Positions 47,904-59,827 of a stretch of DNA of 64,000 nt are shown one piece after another. Origin of the DNA: Rhizophagus irregularis (taxonomy: Eukaryota > Glomeromycota > Glomeromycetes > Glomerales > Glomeraceae); NCBI RefSeq assembly GCF_026210795.1, contig NC_089458.1, forward strand, positions 1,612,001-1,676,000, in the 5' to 3' direction. Positions within the stretch are counted from its first letter, which is position 1. The number at the start of each line of letters is the position of its first letter. The notes under the pieces were generated by a model. The model searched no databases and was not told the origin of the DNA. It was given only the letters and a program-made list of their open reading frames with translations. Made by a program: the position numbers and the translations under genes.

Positions 47904-48863
47904 ATGAGCGAACAATTTCAAGAAACAATCGCAATCTCTAGCCCAGATTCACTTCCGATCGATATTAACGAATTAACCCAACAATACTTGACATCATCAG
48001 CTAATCACATGATTGGTAATGAGATTAGTTTGCCATTTCCTCCAACAATTGAACCAAAAGACTTAATTGTTAACAAGAAATTTCCCCAACCAAATGGTAA
48101 ACAATCTCGAGCACCGAATGCTTTTATTATTTATCGTAAAGCATTTGTTAAAGCAGCACGAGAACAAGGATATATTTTGCCAATGACTGCAATCTCATCA
48201 ATGGCTTCCGCACGTTGGGAACGAGAAAATGAAATGGTTAAAGAAGAATATAAAAAAATTGCTAAAGATGCTCATAAATTAGTCAAAGAAATGTTTCCAA
48301 AGAAAACAAATCAAAGAAAACGAAAAGAAAAATGGAATCTTGTTTCTTTTCATGATAAATCATCAAACAATGTAAATAAAATTAATTCACCCGAAAATAA
48401 ACCATACGAAATTATTTCTGCGCAAGAATCACAAGAATCAACAGCGATAATAGCTCCTCCAATTACAACTCCGATATCATCATCTTCTTCGCCAAATTTA
48501 TCAGAATCTGATAGTAATACTTCAGAAAAAAGTTTTGTATTTCAACCACAACAATTTATTGATAACAATATTGATGGCGTTCAAATAACTGACAATTATT
48601 TAGTTGACTCATATTTACCCATTCATTTTCAAGAATATCTTAATTCCAATTTTTATCTTCCAAAAGAAGATTATCAAAACGGAAATAATTTTTTGTTAAC
48701 AAATTGGTTAAATCAATCGGAAAATTATACATTAGAACCAAATGAATTAGAATTTTTTGACACTACATTTATGGACGATTTTAAAAATAATTCTCATTCT
48801 TCTTTAAATATGACATTATCTGAAGCTATGGGAATTTCGGAGGATTTTAATTTGGATTTTTAA
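47904..48863 (+). CDS. HMG-box transcription factor (MATA_HMG-like)
   Basis: This is an intronless frame of 319 residues. A single HMG box lies at about 69-135: RAPNAFIIYRKAF, then the middle helix region around ISSMASARWERE, then EEYKKIAKDAHKL. A basic stretch (KKTNQRKRKEKW) directly after it is a probable nuclear signal. The rest is Ser/Asn/Gln-rich and probably disordered, with acidic patches that could activate transcription. The RAPNAFIIYRK entry and W-E-E spacing resemble the MATA_HMG class that is much expanded in Rhizophagus. In other fungi that class acts in mating-type control. Here the gene lies alone between a repeat-rich desert and housekeeping genes, so a direct mating role is not shown. 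Confidence 0.85.
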   Translation: MSEQFQETIAISSPDSLPIDINELTQQYLTSSANHMIGNEISLPFPPTIEPKDLIVNKKFPQPNGKQSRAPNAFIIYRKAFVKAAREQGYILPMTAISSMASARWERENEMVKEEYKKIAKDAHKLVKEMFPKKTNQRKRKEKWNLVSFHDKSSNNVNKINSPENKPYEIISAQESQESTAIIAPPITTPISSSSSPNLSESDSNTSEKSFVFQPQQFIDNNIDGVQITDNYLVDSYLPIHFQEYLNSNFYLPKEDYQNGNNFLLTNWLNQSENYTLEPNELEFFDTTFMDDFKNNSHSSLNMTLSEAMGISEDFNLDF

Positions 48864-49214
48864 TCATCATTTTTTTTTTAGATTTTTTTTTTTTATTATT
48901 ATTTTTATTATTTTAAATAGACAAAGTTGGCATTTTTTTCTGCATTTTTTAAATTTTTTGTAAATAAGGAAATATATATATATATATATAAGCATTAAGT
49001 AAATTAAGCATAAGAATAAATAAAGTATATAAAAATTTTATATAATAAGCATAATTAAGCATAAGAATGAATAAAGTTGTATAAAGAATTTCTAAATGTA
49101 ATTAAATGTATTTTTTTTTTGTGCTAATCGTATTCGACTCACATGATTTATGTAACATAAAAAAGATATAAATAATGCAAACGGGTAAACAATCTGATTT
49201 TATCTATATTATAA
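48864..49214. other. Short intergenic region
   Basis: It holds T-rich 3' sequence and a TA microsatellite near 48973, then a TATA-like word (GATATAAATA, about 49165) before the next ATG. Confidence 0.45.
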
Positions 49215-49839
49215 ATGGCAACTTCAAAGGCTAAAGGTTCGACTACGGCTACACCTTCACATCACGCTTCAACTTCTACATCGACAAGTAGTGGAGGAGG
49301 AAATCATGGCAGTGGAGCAGGAGGAAATAGCGGGAGCGGAGGGGGAAGTAGAGGAGGAGAAAGTAGTTCAACAGTAACTGCTTCTTCTTCCAAACATCAT
49401 AATAATACAAATATAACGGGAGAAACTCATGCAAAACGGCTTAATAAAGGAAAAGAACTTGTTGGAAAAGAAATACCGACAGTAAGTTTTTTAATACGTT
49501 TACTTAGGAATGTTTTACATTTGAGATTACTGACTCTTTTTTTTTCTTGAATATTAACAGTTAGATTTTAATACACTCGATATTTCAGTATTACGTAGAT
49601 ATAAAAGAATTCACAAATTAAAAGTTAAAGATTATGCCACTAAAGAAGAACTAGTTACAGCAGTTTCTAGACATTACACTTCACAACCTGTCAAAGAAGT
49701 TGATGTTATTGCTGCTTTTGTATATACTGTACACAATAAAGGTAAATTATTAAATTTATTTTAAACTAATTTTCTAATTTATTAAGTTAATTTTTTATTG
49801 TTATTTTCAGATAATGTCCTAAAATTACAAATTCCATAA
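49215..49839 (+). CDS. SAP30-like subunit of the Sin3 histone deacetylase complex
   Basis: Exons are 49215-49481, 49561-49741 and 49811-49839, giving 158 residues. The N-terminal 75 residues are Ser/Thr/Gly-rich and disordered. The C-terminal half carries the Sin3-binding domain of SAP30 proteins: LDISVLRRYKRIHKL, then ELVTAVSRHYTSQPV, then DVIAAFVYTVHNKDN. In the family this part docks on the PAH3 region of Sin3 and joins the Rpd3/HDAC repressor complex in the nucleus. The zinc-finger N-terminus of animal SAP30 is absent, as is usual in short fungal versions. The third exon is only 29 nt but keeps frame. Confidence 0.85.
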
Positions 49840-50096
49840 ATGTACGAAAATGAACGAGTTGAACGAATAGAAGATCGTGTTTGCGATATAAAGATCAAGA
49901 AAAATTTGCCGAGCTTTTTTTTCACTTTATGTAATTGAAGGTAATAAATATAAAATTTATTATTATTTACTATAAAATTAATTGTAATAGCATTTTTTAG
50001 TTATTTAATATATTTTTAGGGAAATTGTAAATAAAAATTTAAAATAAAATAATTTTTAAATTATCCTTTTATGTATTTCCTAAACAAACATTATTA

Positions 50097-51486
50097 CTAT
50101 TTATCTAATAATATTTCATCAACCATTTCGGCAATTGATAATGATGAAGTTAAACCAGGACTTTCAATCCCTATCAGATTAACAAACCCTTCTAAACCAT
50201 GATCAATTTCTTCCTTTATGATAAAATCTCTAAAAGGTTCTCCAGGTCCTTGCAATTTGGGTCTAAATTAAGATAATAATTTAATATTTGAAATTTTGAA
50301 AAAAATTCATTTTCACTTTAATTACCTTATTCCTGTGTAATCCGGATATAAATTCTCTTTTTTAATAGATGGTATGTAAGTTTTTACAGCATCAGCAAAT
50401 GAATCAATTCTATCATCATTCAATGAATAATCATCTGGATCATCCTGATATAACACATCGGGACCAAATCTTATTCTGCCAGATAAATCTAGAGTTAAAT
50501 GAGTACCTACATTTACTAAATTTTTTGGAGGCACTGGATAAATTAAATGATTTGTTTTTACAACCCCCCTGTAACCAAAATAATGACCCTTGACATAATA
50601 AAGTTTATAATGATGAGCTGGTGGTAATAAATAATTCGCAATTTTATCACTAAATAAACCAGCTGAATTAATAACATTCTTAGAATATATTGTAAATAAA
50701 GATGATTTGTCATTTTCAATCTGAATAAAATAACCTTTTCCTTGTGGTGATCTAATTATATTACCGACTTTATGTTTTAAGGCTATATCGCCTCCTTGAT
50801 CTTTAAGTTTACATTCAAAATAATTCATTAAACTATGAGAATCCAATATCCCTGTTGTGGGTGAAACTAAAACTTCTTTTGCATTAATATAAGGTTCTAT
50901 TAAATTAATTTTTGTTTGTGGAAGAAAATACGTTTCTACTTGTATTTCTTTTGATTTGTTATGAAGATTTTGTAAATAAGAAATTTCTGCTTCATTATCT
51001 TGTGCTACTATCCATTTTCCAACTCGTGAAAAAGGAATTGAGGATACAGAAGAAAGAAGCGAATATAATAAATTTTTTCCTCGAATGCATAATCTTGTTT
51101 TTAAGGAATCATTTGGATAGTATATTCCTGCGTGAATTACTTCGCTATTCCTTGAACTTGAATTTAATGAGGCATAAGGAGATAAAAATGAGGAAAATAA
51201 ATATTTGAAGAAAAAAAACAGGTGTCAAAGAAAGGTAAGATATTAATTACCTTGTTTCTTCACCTAATCTTGAGTTCTTTTCAACTAATAATACAGATTT
51301 TCCCTTGCGTCTTGATAATCTTTCGGCTATTGATAATCCTACGACTCCTCCTCCTATTATTAAATAGTCTACTGAAATTTCTGGTACGGTAATTGTGGTG
51401 GACGAAGAAAAGTAAAACACGCGAGGCAGTATAGGTCTTGTAAAATGTACATTATGTTTTATTAAACGTGCCGAAAATAATTTCAT
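50097..51486 (-). CDS. L2HGDH: L-2-hydroxyglutarate dehydrogenase, mitochondrial
   Basis: Minus-strand exons are 51486-51251, 51150-50326 and 50262-50097, giving 408 residues. A basic, hydroxylated N-terminus (about 1-30) is a likely mitochondrial presequence. The FAD Rossmann motif [21 protein letters not shown] opens the DAO-type fold at about residue 40. [21 protein letters not shown] and the C-terminal [12 protein letters not shown] are hallmarks of the L2HGDH/LhgO family. The enzyme oxidises L-2-hydroxyglutarate, a side product of malate dehydrogenase, back to 2-oxoglutarate. The start is about 510 bp from the divergent DCC gene. No damage is seen. Confidence 0.9.
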
Positions 51487-51995
51487 TTCTTTAATTATTT
51501 ATATTTATATACATAAACACTTATAAAGCTACCACTATACTATATTAAATCACCAGCCGGCTTTTGGTGTTCTTCACGTGATTTATTTAAGAATAAACGT
51601 AAATCCTACGCAGAAAAAAAATTTTTTTTCAATATTACTTCCGGGTAAGTTAAGCAACAAATTTTACTTTTATTAAAAAAAAAATAGAAACATTTCAAAA
51701 AATGATGATTAAGGCATTTGTCTGTAAAAAATGATGAAATCAAGACAGCTACCTAAATTTTGTCAAATCTGATTTTTTTTCCTACACTTTTTTTAAAAAG
51801 ATAAAAATCATTTTTGAAATACTAATTAATTATATATGTTAATGCTCTTTTTACAGAATTTATTATTATCATTTCTTTTTAGGTACAAGAGGAAGAATTT
51901 TTTTTATCGTGAATCTTATAAAAAATCTTTGAATTCAATTTCCTACATCGACGTGTTTTGGTAAAAAAAAATAATTAAACGAAAAATCAATTAAA
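51487..51995. promoter_or_regulatory. Divergent promoter region between L2HGDH and the DCC gene
   Basis: About 510 bp lie between two opposed ATGs. The sequence is AT-rich with a CACGTG word near 51576 and no coding signal. Confidence 0.4.
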
Positions 51996-52761
51996 ATGAG
52001 GATTGTTAGTGCATTAAAATTAAAACCTGGATTAAACATCATAGTTCTTTATGATGGTAAGAACAAATCCTTTCCGAATTGGATATTTCTTTAATTCTTC
52101 TCATATTTTGATTATTATTTTATTGACTTCAAATATATCTTCTATTTTTTTTTCCGGTGATGATATCAAAGGTGTTTGTAACATATGTAATTCAAGCGTA
52201 CAATTTTCTATGAAACGAAACAATAAACCACCAATAATTCATTATGCTTCACTTCAATCGAAATTAGGTTCATACTTAACAAATTATTATAAATTGCCTA
52301 ATGATTTATCAACTTCCGTTCTATTAAGATACCATATTTCAGATGATTTTTTAAAATTTAACGACAGAAATCTATCTCCTGTACTTGACAAAAATAAAGA
52401 TTATTCTACAGACGAAATTATTAACACTGAATTATCTCTTTTACCGCAACCAGAATTACTTATGAAATCTGATGCATCATTAGAATTAGTTAGATATTTA
52501 GATTACCCTTGGCCAATTACTTATATATTTAAAATTTTTCCTAAAACATTTAGAGATGGAGTTTATGACTGGTGGGCAAGAAATAGATATCAAAATTTTG
52601 GTAAAACTGATTCATGTCAAGCACCTATACCTGGTAATTATTAGTTTTTTATTCATGATTGTTAAATAATTAAATAATTTTATTTACTGAATATAATATT
52701 TTTTGGGGTAGAATGGAAAGAAAGAATACTTGATTGGAAAGAATTCCAATCTTCTGAATGA
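51996..52761 (+). CDS. DCC-family (DUF393) thiol-disulfide oxidoreductase-like protein
   Basis: Exons are 51996-52056, 52172-52633 and 52712-52761, giving 190 residues. The first exon leads into LYDGVCNICNSSVQF, the D-x-x-C-x-x-C signature of the DCC family, split by intron 1. HYASLQSKLGS and the end RNRYQNFGK-DSCQAPIPEWKERILDW also fit. Family members are predicted thioredoxin-like redox proteins; the substrate is unknown. Intron 1 has no stop in the downstream frame. Retention of intron 2 would end the protein at 52644, 13 residues earlier. The start context AAAATGA is acceptable and gives the family's usual short N-terminus. Confidence 0.82.
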
Positions 52762-53753
52762 TAAAATAATAAATTCTTGTTTGCACTATACATACGCATC
52801 TATAAATTATTCAAATCAATTTGCTTAGGAGGAATTTCTAGTTTTTACAAATATAATCTAATTACTTCTCTGTGAAGGACTAGCTTCTTCAGATGTAATC
52901 TGGCATTCTGTGGAGGAATAACTACTTCAAATCCTTCAAATTGTAATTATTCTTACGACATTGCATGGCAAAATACAGTAAAAGAAAATAAAAAATAAAA
53001 GAAATAAATATATAAAAAATTAAAAGAAAGAAAATAAAAATATAAAGAAATAAATAAAATAATCAAATTGAACCAATACGATTATTATTTTCTAATTGCA
53101 TTAATTTTCTTCCAATTTCATCAATATCAGATATATTTAAATTATTTATAATTGATATTAATTCTTTTTTTAATCAGTATAAGATTTAAGTTTCTTTTTG
53201 CTCCTCATTTGAATATAATTTGTTGGATAACCAAATAGTTTACCTCTGGCTGTTTTTCTTCTATTTCTTTCGAGTTCTTTGCTTTCTTTTCCCGTTCCAT
53301 CAACGATGTTGTGAGAAAAAAACTAATTTGCTTGTAGTAGTCTAACACCAACTAATACCAAAAATATTTACGAATTGAAAAGCATTTTGAGGAAGTTCTG
53401 GCTACTTAGTTTTGATGGTAATTGATATAATGCTTTTTGATGTAGCAAAAAATATTTGTCTCCCCAATTATCTCTCCATATATGTGATAAAGTAAAATCA
53501 ACTCCTTTAAATATACAAAACATACGCTTATAATTCCCTATATTCCCTGTTTTTGATAATAATAATGTATAGACCTAACCATGATATATATCTTAAGCGT
53601 TATTTATTCTTTTTCAGTAAATCATATAAAGTTGATTTACATCTAAATTTTAATGTAAAATTTAGGGACGCCAAATCAGGCCCAATTTTTTTGATCAAAT
53701 CAATTTCAGATGATAAAATTTTTTCGATCTATAAAATTTTCTTAAAATAAATT
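52762..53753. other. Intergenic region with a coding-like minus-strand relic
   Basis: Around 53090-53560 the minus strand reads as protein-like pieces (for example HIWRDNWGDKYFLLHQKALY) that do not hold one frame. I do not recognise the family. It looks like a decayed gene or element fragment. The rest is AT-rich. Confidence 0.35.
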
Positions 53754-56700
53754 ATGACTAACAAAACTAGCAGAAAACCGAAAAAAACAGTATCAACTAA
53801 ATCTATTAAAGCTATATCAAAAACATCCACAAAAATTTCCAAAAATAAGACAGGAAAACAAAAAAGCAAGGTTTTCATAATTTTACTTGTTGGTAGCTTT
53901 GTTCAATATTTACACACACGCACATTAATACAATTATTTCTTTATATAGGCGAACGTCCCAAAAATTTTACCAATTGTTGATGGAATTAATGAAGATGAA
54001 ATCGAATTATCTGAAGATGATATAGAATTCTTTAAAGAACATGATCAATTTACGGGATTTTTGAAAAATCTTGATAAAGTGGCAATTCACAAGTAGTTTA
54101 TTAAATTTTCGATTTATTCGTTAAAATAATTATTCGTTCAAATGTTAACATTTAATGTGATTTAGGACTAAAACAGTCAATATCAAAAAGCCACCTGTCA
54201 AATCCATGAAAAATGATAAAGAGTCTATATCATCGTCGACTACTTCTTCTGAGGATGAATTAGATCAAGAAAAAATGTATATCTCTTCAAACTCGGATAC
54301 AGAACAAGAGTATGAAAAAATTCCACGTTCAAATAAAGCTTGGATACAAAAAGAACAAACCAAGCTGCCAATTAAGTTTCCTGATGGAAAAATCAAACAG
54401 CGAGAATTCGTAAATGGTAAGCACTTGTAATGAAAGTAATGGTTATAAGTTTAAATTTTCCTATTATTTTATATACTTTAGGAGGATATAGCTAATATTC
54501 TTTTAGTAGAAGTCGGAAAAGATGATGATGTGGAAGAGGATTCTTCTATGGACATAGATCAAGAAGAAGAAACTTCAATTAGTGACAAAGAACAGAGTGA
54601 GCTTGCTAATAATGATAAAGAGTTACAAGCTTCAGATCATGCGTCAGACACAAATATTACAAATGAGGAATATATCAATAAAAAAAAAGTGCAATTGGCG
54701 GAAATAGCTCAACTTATAATCGAAGATCCGGAAAAAAACGTAATATTTCAATATTTTATCATGCTTAAACAAGACTATAAACTAAAGGATTATTTATTTT
54801 CAGATCGGACAACTTAAAGTCTTACGAGAAATAGCTACTGATGAGAATTTGATGGTAAAAAAGTTGGCTCTATTAACTCAACTTGTGGTATATAAGGATA
54901 TAATACCTGGATATCGGATACGAAATTTGTCAGATAAAGAAAAATCGGCAAAGGTGAGAATTACAAATGAATTTTTTGATATTTTTAACATTTTACTAAG
55001 TAAATTAATAATATAAATTAAAGGTATCCAAGGAAGTTAATAAAATACGGAATTTCGAACAAAGCTTGTTGGCTAATTATCAATCTTATTTACAGTCTCT
55101 TGAAAACGAATTAAAAGGTGAATTTTTTTACAATGACTTTTGTAACTTAATATGATTAACTATTTAGTTGAAAAAAATTCTCTTGAACAAAAACGAAAAT
55201 ATAGATGTAGCAAAAGAGAAATGTACCGCAGAAGAAGCATTGCAGTGTATGTGTAATCTTTTAACTTCTATTACACATTTCAATTTTCGATTGAACTTGA
55301 TGAAAACCATTGTCACAAGAATGAGTACACGCAAATTCACAAAGGTTGGCCTTTTTATTTAGATGTTATACATTTGACATACACTTTTTATTTATAAATC
55401 GTTTTTATTAAAATAGATGTCTGCAATGTGTTGTGATGCAATTATTGAAGTATTTAAAAATGATGAATCTGGAGAAGCAAGTTTAGATGCTGTAAAATTA
55501 ATTACAAAGATGATCAAATCCAGAAAATATTTGGTTCATGAAGAGGTTCTTAATACATTCTTACATCTTCGGTTAAAAGATGAACTTAATACGAAAACTT
55601 CTTACGAGGATGAAGTTAAAAATACAAAAGGTAAAAAGAGAAAATTTGAAAAACAAGTACCTAAAAAACATCTATCAAGGAAAATGAAAAAGTTAGATAA
55701 GGAAAGAAAAGAAGTTGAAAGGGATATGAAAGAAGCTGAAGCAGTAGTAGATAAAGAAGAAAAAGAGAAAACAGTAAGTATTTTGGGAAAAAAAATCTAA
55801 AAAAAAGGTTTCTTGTTCTCATAAAGTATGAAACTAATACTTTTTTTAAAAGCATACAGAAACGTTAAAACTGATATTTATAGCATATTTTCGTATTTTA
55901 AAACATGCCAATAAATCACCATTGCTTCTTTCCGTATTGGAAGGTTTGGCCAAGTGTGTAATTCGATATTCTTTTAAAAATTGCAATTAATGATGTACAA
56001 GTATTAAGTTATTAAACATTTGCAGATTCGCCCATCTTATCAATGTTGATTTCTTTAATGATTTGTTAGAATTGCTTAAGGAGATTATGATTGATGATAC
56101 AAAGTTTGAAGAATCAGATTTGGAAGAAAGAAATGGAAATGCAATAAATTTCAATCACCAAATAAATACACGAAGAAGTTTATTATGTATTATTACTGCA
56201 TTTCAATTACTTTCTGGACAAGGTAAATTTTATTTTATTTTTAAAAAATTCACTTAAGTGATACTGACTTACATATCTTCTTCTAATAGGCGAAGCGCTT
56301 AGCATTGACCTTAAGGATTTTTATACACAAATGTATACAGTTTTATTACCTCTCGCTTTGAATCCATATATTGAGAGAAATGAATACTGTGAAAAATTAA
56401 AAGATGACGAGGGTAAAATTAGTAATGCTACTCATGTAGCAACTGAACAAGAGCTGCTAATTAAAGGATTTGATTTTATGTTTTTCAAGCGAAGACAGGT
56501 TGTTATTTTATCTAGATTCATTTGTAACAGTGATTTTAAACATATTTTTACAAACAAATAACATTATAAGTTTATTCATTTATTATCTCTAAAATAGATT
56601 CCAATTGATAGATCAGCAGCATTTTTGAAACGTTTATCAATTGCTTGTATGAATTGGCCAAGTAAAACAGTTTTGATATGTTTAAACAAGATGGAAAAAA

Positions 56701-57140
56701 TGATTCAGGTAAATAGTATTTAAAGAAATGGTTTATCCGTTGTTGGATGAGAAACTATATCGTTCACAGGACCGATATACTCTCCCAATAAGTAAATTAT
56801 AATTCTGTTTTGTTTACGCGAAGTGTATTTATAATATAAATTGTTTCTTGACTTAAATAGAACCAATCCCGATTAGATGCTCTTCTAGCATCAGACGATA
56901 AAGCTGCTAATGGAATATACCGACCTGAGTTAAATGATCCTGAACTATGTAATCCCTTCGCAACAAGCTTATGGGAATTGGATTTATTACAGGTACGATT
57001 CTATATTCGGATTTCATTAAGAGTTTTCAATCATATTGCGTTGTGACACGTTTCACCTTTTACTTTAGAAACATTATGATCCGAAAGTTCGAACTGCAGC
57101 TGTTCATTTAGCAACGCGTGAGTCGAATAAGGTCATTTAG
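53754..57140 (+). CDS. NOC3: Nucleolar complex protein 3 (NOC3), ribosome biogenesis
   Basis: Exons are 53754-53870, 53950-54092, 54166-54409, 54482-54739, 54804-54953, 55024-55117, 55205-55344, 55417-55773, 55853-55953, 56026-56222, 56290-56498, 56598-56708, 56861-56992 and 57069-57140, giving 774 residues. The N-terminus is Lys/Ser-rich, followed by acidic stretches. [13 protein letters not shown] and [13 protein letters not shown] mark the NOC3 region. HFNFRLNLM, a basic coiled region ([15 protein letters not shown]) and the CBF-type helical domain ([10 protein letters not shown], then FFKRRQIPID and AAFLKRL) follow. In yeast Noc3 works with Noc2 in pre-60S maturation and also in DNA replication licensing. 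Exon 7 has two in-frame acceptors (55205 or 55211). The last frame may be short by a few tens of residues. A strong donor-like GTGAGT at 57118 hints at a lost or distant last exon. Confidence 0.87.
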
Positions 57141-57314
57141 GTTTGGCAGTTATCGCATCATATTTATTTATTTTTTTTTTTTTCATAACAAATTAATATG
57201 TAGAAATACAACAAAAAAACCACGAATAAAAAATTTTTTCTTCATGAATGTGTATTTCTATAAAATATCAATAAAATTTTCGGATTTCGTAAATTTTATA
57301 TAAAAATATATTTT

Positions 57315-58677
57315 GTCATCAACTTGAAGTACATGTTACGCCAGAACAATACCGTAGATTTTATTTAGTTGTTTACTACCGAATGAATCAAAAACCTAGT
57401 AGACGTAATCTATTAATCTTCATCGTTAAAAAAAATATCAAATTAATTATTGACTGAAATTAGCCAACATATTATCAAGTTAAACTGGCTCCGAAAAAGG
57501 AGCAGATACAATATCAGATGATGAAAATTCAGCTTTAGTTTTACGTCTTTCATTGCTACATCCTTTGTGCAACGATAACAGATAAGGATATTGAAAGGAT
57601 CTTCATTACTACGCCATGATATCGGAATTTATAAATTTCATCCAGATTTTTTTTTTTCCGGACAAATGGTTCTACTGGAAATGGAGAAAGTCGATAAAAA
57701 TCACGAAAAAAGTACTGATATGATTAATATTTATATATTCAATAAGCGTATTTATTTATAAATTATACCTTATTCTTTAGAGTTCTCACTCTATATTAAA
57801 GGAGTTGTCAATGGAATGAATAGAACTACTCTTACTAATGCATTTACAACGTTTGGACCTGTGAAAAATTTAGATGTTGTTATAGCAAAAGTAATAGACA
57901 TGTGATGTCGAAGTTTGTAATTATGCTAATTTTATTAAAAAATAAAATAATTTATCAATCATTAAGTCATGCGCATTTGTGGAATTTGAAACCGAAGAAG
58001 CTTACCAACAGGCTCTTATGCGGAAGGAAATCGATATTCCAAATTTAGGAACTGTCATTGTCGAAGAAAGAAAATCGAAATATAGGGGTAAAGAACAGTA
58101 ATTTTTTTAGTATCATAGTTTTTCCCTTTGCATATTGCAATTTACAAAAAATTATTGTATACCTTTAGCGACCAAAAATTATTTATCTGAATCACCTAAA
58201 GTTCCGACACCGATAACACGTAATGATGATAATGATAAGGGTAATTTAAAATATATTACACCTGTATACTTTAATATACATATTTATTATTTATATTATT
58301 TATATTGTCTTTAGGTTACTACTCTCTGTATATGAAAGGAGTTGTTAATGGGATGAATAGACAAGTACTTACTAAAGCATTTACAAAATTTGGAGCTGTT
58401 AGAAATTTGGATGTTGTTATAGCAAAAGTAATAATAGAATGAATATTTTTAATATTTGAAATGTTTATTTATTAATTTTATTATTGAAAAATTTTTTTTT
58501 ATTAAGTCATGCGCATTTGTGGAATTTGAAACCGAAGAAGCTTACCAACAGGCTCTTATGCAAAAAGAAATCGATATTCCAGATTTAGGAACCGTCGTTG
58601 TTGAAGAAAGAAAAAAAAAAAGTAGTAGTCGAAATACTCGAAATAATAATTTTAGACAAAAAAGATCTAATTATTAG
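57315..58677 (+). pseudogene. G3BP-like gene: decayed NTF2-like part and two RRM cassettes
   Basis: At 57325-57450 the sequence reads QLEVHVTPEQ-FYLVVYYRM, close to the start of the NTF2-like domain of G3BP-type stress-granule RNA-binding proteins. It has no ATG, and it hits a stop after about 50 residues. Downstream, clean exons encode two near-identical RRMs. RRM1 is 57781-57890 plus 57967-58087 and RRM2 is 58315-58427 plus 58507-58677, joined by linker exon 58169-58240. All five join in frame. Each RRM has the pattern SLY-KGVVNGMNR, LDVVIAK and SCAFVEFETEEA. The last exon ends in a basic Arg/Asn/Ser tail. The RRM half could still be translated from an unseen start; the NTF2 half looks broken. 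Confidence 0.6.
57781..58640 (+). repeat. Tandem duplication of an RRM exon pair
   Basis: Two exons plus the intron between them occur twice, about 535 bp apart. The 60 bp beginning TCATGCGCATTTGTGGAATT are identical at 57967 and 58507. The cassette's own splice sites are kept in both copies. Confidence 0.85.
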
Positions 58678-59827
58678 TATTAGCTTATATTATATTGTTC
58701 TAGTGTCCTTTAATCGAGTGTGTCATTAATTATACCAATCAATTTTTTATATAAAAATTTGTATATTTCTGAGGGTTTTTCGGCTTTCCAGGTTGTCACA
58801 AAAGCCATCCCGAAAAAAAAATAGAAGAAACGAAACGTGGTGTTTATAAGTGATAACCGTTTCTTTAAAGAACATAGCGAAAACTCCCAATACATATTTG
58901 TAATTGTAAAATTTGTACTGTAGTTTAGTAATAAAAAATTCATGGTGATAAGACGCGTCAATTATAAATTCTACATCGATTCAAGTTGTTTATCTTGTAT
59001 TTGGGCGAAGTTTTATAGTGTCAACCTCTTATATTCTTCTGAATAGCCTTTTGTGTGTATCATTGTAATCCTCCTTACTAAGCATAAAATAAATAAATTT
59101 ATCTTGATCACGAACGTCACTTCTTAGGTGGTCTCTTCTTCTTGAGACTTACTGGTCGAAACCATAATACGGTATTTTGCTTTTACCATATATTCGTGAA
59201 ACTATTTTCTTAATCATAAATCACATAAATCAACTATAAATGTACTAAAAATTTCTTGTTTTCTTATAGAATGCGAATCGGATTTTACAATCTTCTTTTG
59301 TTTTAAATATGTTTATATCAACAATAAGACATGCACTTAATTAATCAATTATACAAACCGTATCCTTGATCATCTTAGATTCTAATTTTCGAAGAACACA
59401 TAAAGTATTACTTTCTATGTTCATGCTTATTTAGGATTACGAAGGAATGACACAATTATTTGATGAATTTCAAAATACATTCGTCTCTAATGAAGTTATA
59501 AAATTATTGTAAGTTATATGACTTGTATGCAACAGATATAAATAAATACGACTGTTTTATAGGATAACAATTATAATTCTTTTTAACACGAATTATTAAA
59601 CAAGTTACTTAGTGAGCTTTCAAAGAATCCTTTGTTGTATGCTGAAGTTTTGTAATCCCAAAAGTTCTGACTATTATAATAAGGATGTAATTGCGAGTTT
59701 AAACAATTATTTTTTAAATATTGATTAACAAAAAAAAATATAATGTAAAACAAAAATTATTTTAATCGATAAGTTTTAATCCATATTTATGGCATATTCG
59801 ATGTAATGAAATTAAATAATGTTTATT
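58678..59827. other. Intergenic region with isolated exon-like pieces
   Basis: At about 59436-59513 a stretch after an AG acceptor reads DYEGMTQLFDEFQNTFVSNE and is followed by a donor. At 59590-59652 another piece (NKLLSELSKNPLLYAEVL) is open. They do not join cleanly and I cannot name the family. The remainder is AT-rich. Confidence 0.35.
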
